64,000 nt of DNA from Sphingomonas sp. UBA978 (GTDB taxonomy: Bacteria; Pseudomonadota; Alphaproteobacteria; Sphingomonadales; Sphingomonadaceae): contig NZ_DBBS01000019.1 of NCBI RefSeq assembly GCF_002292295.1, forward strand, positions 13,262-77,261, written 5' to 3'. Both the position numbers and the translations under genes were made by a program. The notes under the pieces were generated by a model that was not told where the DNA came from, did not search any database, and saw only the letters and a list, made by a program, of their open reading frames with translations. Below, in pieces: positions 59,585 to 64,000 of this stretch (position 1 is the stretch's first letter; each line of letters starts with the position of its first letter).

Positions 59585-61157
59585 GGGCGATGTCCACCGT
59601 CTCCACCGACAGCGGCTGTTCGAAGCCGGCCATGCCGCGGCGCCAGAACAGGATCGGCACGCGGCGGTCGTAATCCCATGGAGACCCGTGGGTTTCGACA
59701 TAGCCGGTCGTTGGCGCCTCGATCGTCGTCACCCGCGGCTTGAGCAGCACGAGGATGTCGCCCGAGCGGTCCGCGTCGAACGAGGCGCGGGCACGTTCCA
59801 GCAGCGTCCAGGTTTCGGGCGGGCTGGTCGGCATCGCCTGCGTGGCGATCTGCGCGCGTGGGAAGGCGGCGGCGACCTGCGGCAGCGCGGCGAAGCGGCG
59901 CTGCGCCTCGGCCGACACCCTGGCGCGGGTCGCCGCGGGCAGGCTGTCGGCGATATAGACGTCGCCCTCCGCGCCGAGCAGCACCGGCCCCTTCAGCCCC
60001 AGCGCGGCGGTGACGGCGGCATCGACCGCCTTGATCGAGGCTTGCGGAGAGACATGCTCCTCCATCGGCATCGCATGCTGCTGCTGGCGTTCGGTCATGT
60101 CGTGCGCACCGTGATCGGCGGTCAGCACGACCTCGTAATCGAGGCCCCAGCCGTCGAGCGCGGCGAAGAAGCTGCCCAGCGTCTGGTCGAGCTGCTGCAT
60201 CTGGATGCACATCTCGGTGCCCTGCGTGCCGAGCGAATGGCCGATATAGTCGGTCGCCGACGCGCCGATCGCGATGATGTCGGTTTCCTTGCCCTGGCCG
60301 AGCTTCATGTCCTGGATCAGGCCCGCGGCGATCGCGAAGACCGCGGCGTCGCTGGCGGGGGAGGCGCGGAAGCCCTTGAGGTCGCCCGCCGCGCGCTCGA
60401 ACCGGCCCTGGCCGAACACCTTGCCCGCGACGGTGATCGGACGATCGAGCGACCGGCAGAAGGCGGGAAGGGGCAGCGCCGCCTGCGGTTGCGCAATCAG
60501 CGCGGCGACCGCGTCGCGGCCGCGCTGCACCGCGCGCGGGACGGCGCGGCCGGCGTAGCTGACATAGGTCTTGCCGTCCCACCACCACAGTTCGTCGACC
60601 TTGTGGCCGCCCATCATCACCGCGGCGCGATCCTTGCCCGCGACCGAGACGACGCGGGTGGCGGGGCGCGCGTTCTTCATCATCTCGCCCAGCGTGGGCA
60701 CCTTCAGATGCTTGTCGCTGACCGTGTAGCTGTCGTGGGTGGAGCCGGTGACATTCTCGTCCTCCGAACAATAGACGATCTTGTCGGGGCGGCCGACGCG
60801 CTGGTCGAGCCAGTTGTTGGCGACGATCCCGGTGTGCGCCGGGCGCATGCCGGTGAGGATCGTCGAATGGCCGGGGCAGGTCTCGGTCGCGGCATGGCTC
60901 TGATAGCCCGACGGGAAGACGACGCCGGTCAGCAGCCGTGCGAAGCCGTCGGTGAAGTGATTGCGATATTGCTGGAACAGGTCGGCGGAGAATTGGTCGA
61001 CCGAGATCGCGACGATCAGCCGCGGCGGCGTGACCGGCGCAGGCGTCGGCGCGGGCGTAACGGCCGCCGGCGCCGGCGCCGGTGCCGGCACGGGCACCTG
61101 TTGCGCCGCGATCGGCGCGGCGGTGGCGAACAGGGCGGCGGCGATCAGCGCTTTCAT
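59490..61157 (-). CDS. Alkaline phosphatase, PhoK/PafA type
   Basis: 555 residues with signal peptide MKALIAAALFATAAPIAAQ and a Pro/Ala linker. The alkaline phosphatase/nucleotide pyrophosphatase core has the metal and nucleophile sites: VDQFSAD for the first aspartate, nucleophile Thr in SHAATETCPGHSTILTG, SATDYIGHSLG and LTADHGAHD. The Asp/His set and the length match PafA-type phosphomonoesterases such as PhoK of Sphingomonas (559 residues). It frees phosphate from organic esters in the periplasm or outside. Its last 25 codons lie in copy 2 of the tandem duplication, and a stray copy of them sits in copy 1. It is divergent from dsbD. Confidence 0.88.
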   Translation of the reverse strand: MKALIAAALFATAAPIAAQQVPVPAPAPAPAAVTPAPTPAPVTPPRLIVAISVDQFSADLFQQYRNHFTDGFARLLTGVVFPSGYQSHAATETCPGHSTILTGMRPAHTGIVANNWLDQRVGRPDKIVYCSEDENVTGSTHDSYTVSDKHLKVPTLGEMMKNARPATRVVSVAGKDRAAVMMGGHKVDELWWWDGKTYVSYAGRAVPRAVQRGRDAVAALIAQPQAALPLPAFCRSLDRPITVAGKVFGQGRFERAAGDLKGFRASPASDAAVFAIAAGLIQDMKLGQGKETDIIAIGASATDYIGHSLGTQGTEMCIQMQQLDQTLGSFFAALDGWGLDYEVVLTADHGAHDMTERQQQHAMPMEEHVSPQASIKAVDAAVTAALGLKGPVLLGAEGDVYIADSLPAATRARVSAEAQRRFAALPQVAAAFPRAQIATQAMPTSPPETWTLLERARASFDADRSGDILVLLKPRVTTIEAPTTGYVETHGSPWDYDRRVPILFWRRGMAGFEQPLSVETVDIAPTLAATIGLPVKGLDGRCLDLDPGAGDTCLK

Positions 61158-61218
61158 CGGGGACACTCGTGTTAGTGGGCCGCGACCGCTATGGCGGTGC
61201 GCGATGCATGGGGCAAGA

Positions 61219-63240
61219 ATGGCAAATCGGATGACCGCGGCGATGCGCGCGCTGTGTTGCGCGCTGATGACGGTGCTGGCGTTGGTCGCGACGGGGACGG
61301 CGCATGCCGACCTCGCGCCCGCGAACGGGCCGCCGCATCTCGCGATGACGCTGGTGCCGGACAGTGCGGCACCGCGCGCCGGGCAGACGCTGACCCTCGC
61401 GCTCGACACCCGGCCGGAAAAGGGCTGGCACGGCTATTGGCGCAATCCCGGCGATGCGGGCTTCGCGCCGTCGCTGACCTGGACGCTGCCGAAGGGCATG
61501 ACCGCCGATGCCGATCTGCAATGGCCGGTGCCGACGACGCTGCTGATCGCCGGCCTGATGAACTATGTCTACGAGGCGCCCTATGCGCCGCTGGCGACGC
61601 TGCACCTGCCGCAGGGGCTGGCGCCGGGCACGCGGTTGCCGGTACGATTGTCGATCAACTATCTGGTCTGCACCAATGCGATCTGCGTGCCGGAAGCGCA
61701 GGACCTTGCGCTCGACCTGACCGTCGGCGACGGCGCGCCGGCCAATGGCGACCGGTTCGACCGCTGGCGCGCCGCCATCCCCAAACCGCTCGATGCGGCC
61801 GGCACTTATCAGGTGAAGGACGGCAGGCTCGTCATCGCGGTGCCGTTGCCCGCGGCGGCGACAGTGCGGGATGCGGCCTTCTTTCCCTATGGCCCCGACA
61901 TGGTCAGATATGCCGCGCCGCAGACGGTGACGCGCGATGGCGACCGGCTGCTGATCGCGACCGACGGTGCGCCGAAAGGGCGGATCGAGGGCGTGCTGCG
62001 GATCGGTCCCGACCTGGGGCTGAGCGTCCATGCCGTCGCCGGCACGGTGGCGATGCCGACCGATCGCAGCGGCTGGTCCGCGGCCCTGCTGGCGTTCGCC
62101 GGCGCGGTGCTCGGCGGGCTGATCCTCAACGTCATGCCCTGCGTTTTCCCGATCCTCAGCCTCAAGGCGCTGCATCTGGCGCGGGGCGGCGAGGACGAGC
62201 GTGCGGCGCGGATCGATGCGCTCGGCTATATGCTGGGCGCGGTGCTGATGTGCGTCGCGCTCGGCGGGCTGATCCTCGGGCTGCGCGCCGGCGGGTCGGC
62301 GGTCGGCTGGGCGTTCCAGCTGCAGGACCCGCGGATCGTCGTGCTGCTGATCGCGCTGACCTTTGCGATCACGCTCAACCTTGCCGGACGGTTCGAGGTG
62401 CCGGTGCCGCAATTCGCCTCGCATGGCGGCGCGGCAGGGTCGGTGGCGACGGGCGCGCTGGCGGCGTTCGTCGCGACGCCCTGTTCGGGGCCGTTCATGG
62501 GCGCGGCGCTGGGTGCGGCGCTGGTGCTGCCGTGGCCGGCGGCGCTTGCGGTGTTCGCCGGCCTGGGGCTGGGGTTGGCTTTGCCCTTCCTAGCGATCGG
62601 CTTCGTACCCGCGTTGCGCCGCCGCCTGCCGAAACCCGGCCTGTGGATGGAGCGGTTCCGCCGGGTGCTGGCGGTGCCGATGGCGCTGACCGTGCTCGCG
62701 CTGCTGTGGCTGGCGTGGCGACAGGCGGGCAACATCGGGCTGGCGCTGGGACTGGCGACGATCGTCGTCACCGGCATCGTGCTCGGCCTCGGCGGCCAGC
62801 GGCAGAAGCGCGGGCTCGGCTTCGGCTGGGCGCTGGCCGCGGCGGCGCTGGTGCTGCCGGCCGGGCTGGCGGCGGCGCTGACCGGCGGCGCGGCGCGTCC
62901 GGCCAAGGTCGGCGGCGATGCGTTCAGCGAGGCGCGGCTCGCCGCGTTGCGCCGGGAGGGGCGGCCGGTCTTCGCCTATTTCACCGCGGACTGGTGCCTG
63001 TCGTGCAAGGTCAACGAAGCTTCGTCGATCGACACCGCCGCAACACGCGCGGCCTTCGCGAGCAACAAGGTGGCGGTGCTGGTCGGCGACTGGACCGACG
63101 GCGACCCCGCACTCGGGCGGTTCATCCAGGCGCACAACCGCGCCGGCGTGCCATTGTACCTCTATTATGCGCCGGGCGCCGCGGAGCCGCGGGTGCTGCC
63201 GCAGGTGCTGACGCCGGGGATGCTGGCCGCATTGCACTGA
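61219..63240 (+). CDS. dsbD: Thiol:disulfide interchange protein DsbD (protein-disulfide reductase)
   Basis: 673 residues. Signal sequence, N-terminal periplasmic domain (about 35-290) with CTNAICVPEAQD, a central membrane domain of eight helices with the redox pair Cys in VMPCVFPIL and ATPCSGPF, and a C-terminal thioredoxin domain with ADWCLSCKVNE. It moves electrons from cytoplasmic thioredoxin to periplasmic disulphide isomerases and cytochrome c maturation. I chose ATG 61219 (MANRMTAAM, GGGG upstream); ATG 61204, 61231 and 61243 are all in frame and possible. Divergent from the phosphatase gene. Confidence 0.9.
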   Translation: MANRMTAAMRALCCALMTVLALVATGTAHADLAPANGPPHLAMTLVPDSAAPRAGQTLTLALDTRPEKGWHGYWRNPGDAGFAPSLTWTLPKGMTADADLQWPVPTTLLIAGLMNYVYEAPYAPLATLHLPQGLAPGTRLPVRLSINYLVCTNAICVPEAQDLALDLTVGDGAPANGDRFDRWRAAIPKPLDAAGTYQVKDGRLVIAVPLPAAATVRDAAFFPYGPDMVRYAAPQTVTRDGDRLLIATDGAPKGRIEGVLRIGPDLGLSVHAVAGTVAMPTDRSGWSAALLAFAGAVLGGLILNVMPCVFPILSLKALHLARGGEDERAARIDALGYMLGAVLMCVALGGLILGLRAGGSAVGWAFQLQDPRIVVLLIALTFAITLNLAGRFEVPVPQFASHGGAAGSVATGALAAFVATPCSGPFMGAALGAALVLPWPAALAVFAGLGLGLALPFLAIGFVPALRRRLPKPGLWMERFRRVLAVPMALTVLALLWLAWRQAGNIGLALGLATIVVTGIVLGLGGQRQKRGLGFGWALAAAALVLPAGLAAALTGGAARPAKVGGDAFSEARLAALRREGRPVFAYFTADWCLSCKVNEASSIDTAATRAAFASNKVAVLVGDWTDGDPALGRFIQAHNRAGVPLYLYYAPGAAEPRVLPQVLTPGMLAALH

Positions 63241-63251
63241 AACCCGCCCTT

Positions 63252-63271
63252 ACCGGGACAAAATGTCCGGT
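63252..63271 (+). terminator. Small hairpin after dsbD
   Basis: ACCGGGACA / TGTCCGGT around AAA, with one bulged G, 12 bases after the dsbD stop. No T-tract; weak terminator or chance. Confidence 0.35.
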
Positions 63272-63363
63272 CCGTGCCGCATCCCGCCATAAACGGCCCT
63301 TGTGCAGCGCAGCGATTGCCCGCAGCATGGAACCTCAAAGTCGTGGAGGGCTTTACCGTTCCG

Positions 63364-64000
63364 ATGGGGAAACGACCGGCGTTCGACGAAATCATGGGGA
63401 TGACCGGCGATGTTCCGCCGCGTCCCGCATTGGCAGCTCTTGGCAAATGGCTCGAGGATACGCCTGACGGCGAACTTCGCCGTCGGCAGGAAGCGGCGGA
63501 GAACACCTTTCGCCAGCTCGGCATCACCTTTGCGGTCTATGGCGACACCGACACGCGCGAACGGATCATCCCGTTCGACATCGTGCCGCGCGTCTTCATG
63601 GCGGACGAATGGTCGCGCCTGTCCGAAGGGCTGGTGCAGCGGGTCGAGGCGATCAACGCCTTCCTCGACGACATCTATGGCGAACGTCGCATCCTCAAGG
63701 AGGGCGTGCTGCCCGCCGACCTGATCCTCGGCAATCCGCAATTCCGCCCGGAGATCGCGGGGATGCGCCCGCCGCACGGCATCTGGGCGCATATCTGCGG
63801 CATCGATCTGGTCCGCACCGGGCCGGACGAATTCTACGTGCTGGAGGACAATGCCCGCACGCCGTCGGGGGTGAGCTACATGCTCGAGAACCGCGAGGCG
63901 ATGGTGCGGCTGTGTCCCGAGCTGTTCCGCGAATATCGCGTCGAGCCGGTCGACAGCTATCCCGACCGGTTGCTGGAGACGATGAAGTCGGTCGCGCCGC
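63364..64000 (+). CDS. Circularly permuted type 2 ATP-grasp protein (DUF404/DUF407), 5' part
   Basis: The first 212 codons of a gene that runs off the right edge. From ATG 63364 the protein begins MGKRPAFDEIMGMTGDVPPRP and continues through KWLEDTPDGELRRRQEAAENTFRQLGITFAVYGD, RIIPFDIVPRVFMADEW, LNAFLDDIYGERRILKEG (as INAFLDDIYGE) and EFYVLEDNARTPSGVSYMLENRE. These are hallmarks of the circularly permuted ATP-grasp proteins that normally sit with alpha-E proteins and transglutaminases and make unknown peptide-like bonds. GGAGGG lies 13 bases upstream; in-frame GTG 63343 is an alternative start. Confidence 0.85.
   Translation, partial: MGKRPAFDEIMGMTGDVPPRPALAALGKWLEDTPDGELRRRQEAAENTFRQLGITFAVYGDTDTRERIIPFDIVPRVFMADEWSRLSEGLVQRVEAINAFLDDIYGERRILKEGVLPADLILGNPQFRPEIAGMRPPHGIWAHICGIDLVRTGPDEFYVLEDNARTPSGVSYMLENREAMVRLCPELFREYRVEPVDSYPDRLLETMKSVAP

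Noticed and set aside
57820..60771. One continuous minus-strand frame of nearly 1000 codons joining phosphatase-shadow, repeats and sialidase
   Set aside because: Only the last 350 codons look like protein. The middle is the duplicated repeat, and the upstream part is a shifted shadow of the phosphatase gene, which is read in another frame.

Overview
The window is a GC-rich chromosomal segment from an alphaproteobacterium, most likely a sphingomonad (Sphingomonas or a close relative). I infer this from the type A PutA without a DNA-binding domain, the methionine synthase split into two adjacent genes, the XrtA/PEP-CTERM-type glycosyltransferase and ligase, the PhoK-like alkaline phosphatase, and the families of palindromic repeats. 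No phage, insertion sequence, integrase or CRISPR array is visible. Genes are dense on both strands. The annotation is from reading alone; no database search was run.

Layout. 1-6 kb: trhO (partial), rnr, a small membrane protein, a saccharopine dehydrogenase-like reductase and an MsbA-like ABC exporter. 6-10 kb: intracellular PHB depolymerase, a flavin-nucleotide-binding stress protein, a strange hairpin/mini-ORF locus (7987-8231), a thiolase and a MaoC hydratase. 10-16.4 kb: putA with a palindromic repeat inserted in frame, a compositionally atypical secreted protein, mscS and topoisomerase IB. 16.4-23 kb: an envelope/exopolysaccharide group (acyltransferase 3, XrtA-type O-antigen ligase-like protein, Rap1a/Tai-like protein, L,D-transpeptidase, lipoprotein, XrtA-type glycosyltransferase). 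23-32 kb: MFS carrier, Cu/Zn SOD, thpR, Bax-inhibitor-1 protein, transglutaminase, small proteins, extensin-like protein, NUDIX hydrolase, tRNA-Ala(CGC) and a Tyr/Gly/Arg-rich protein. 32-43 kb: oxidoreductase, a ykkC/guanidine-I-type riboswitch before an EamA transporter, rne, amidase, zinc protease, 3-hydroxybutyrate dehydrogenase and a CDF transporter. 43-49 kb: AbrB-Doc toxin-antitoxin pair, ScfR/RamB-type regulator with isocitrate lyase, aldo/keto reductase and lipoproteins. 49-55 kb: a methionine-cycle operon (ArsR-methyltransferase fusion, metF, split metH) with a perfect operator palindrome. 55-64 kb: CPA2 antiporter, beta-helix protein, sialidase and PhoK-like phosphatase separated by a tandem duplication, DsbD, and a partial ATP-grasp protein.

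How genes fit together. Depolymerase, thiolase, hydratase, 3-hydroxybutyrate dehydrogenase and isocitrate lyase together would turn stored polyhydroxybutyrate into acetyl-CoA and then C4 acids. They lie at separate places rather than in one operon. The metF/metH operon has its own candidate regulator at its head. The items most worth a second look are the ykkC-class riboswitch, the tandem hairpin plus Shine-Dalgarno mini-ORF locus near 8 kb, the repeat translated inside PutA, the ArsR-methyltransferase operon, and the 375-bp duplication that has removed an obvious start from the sialidase gene.
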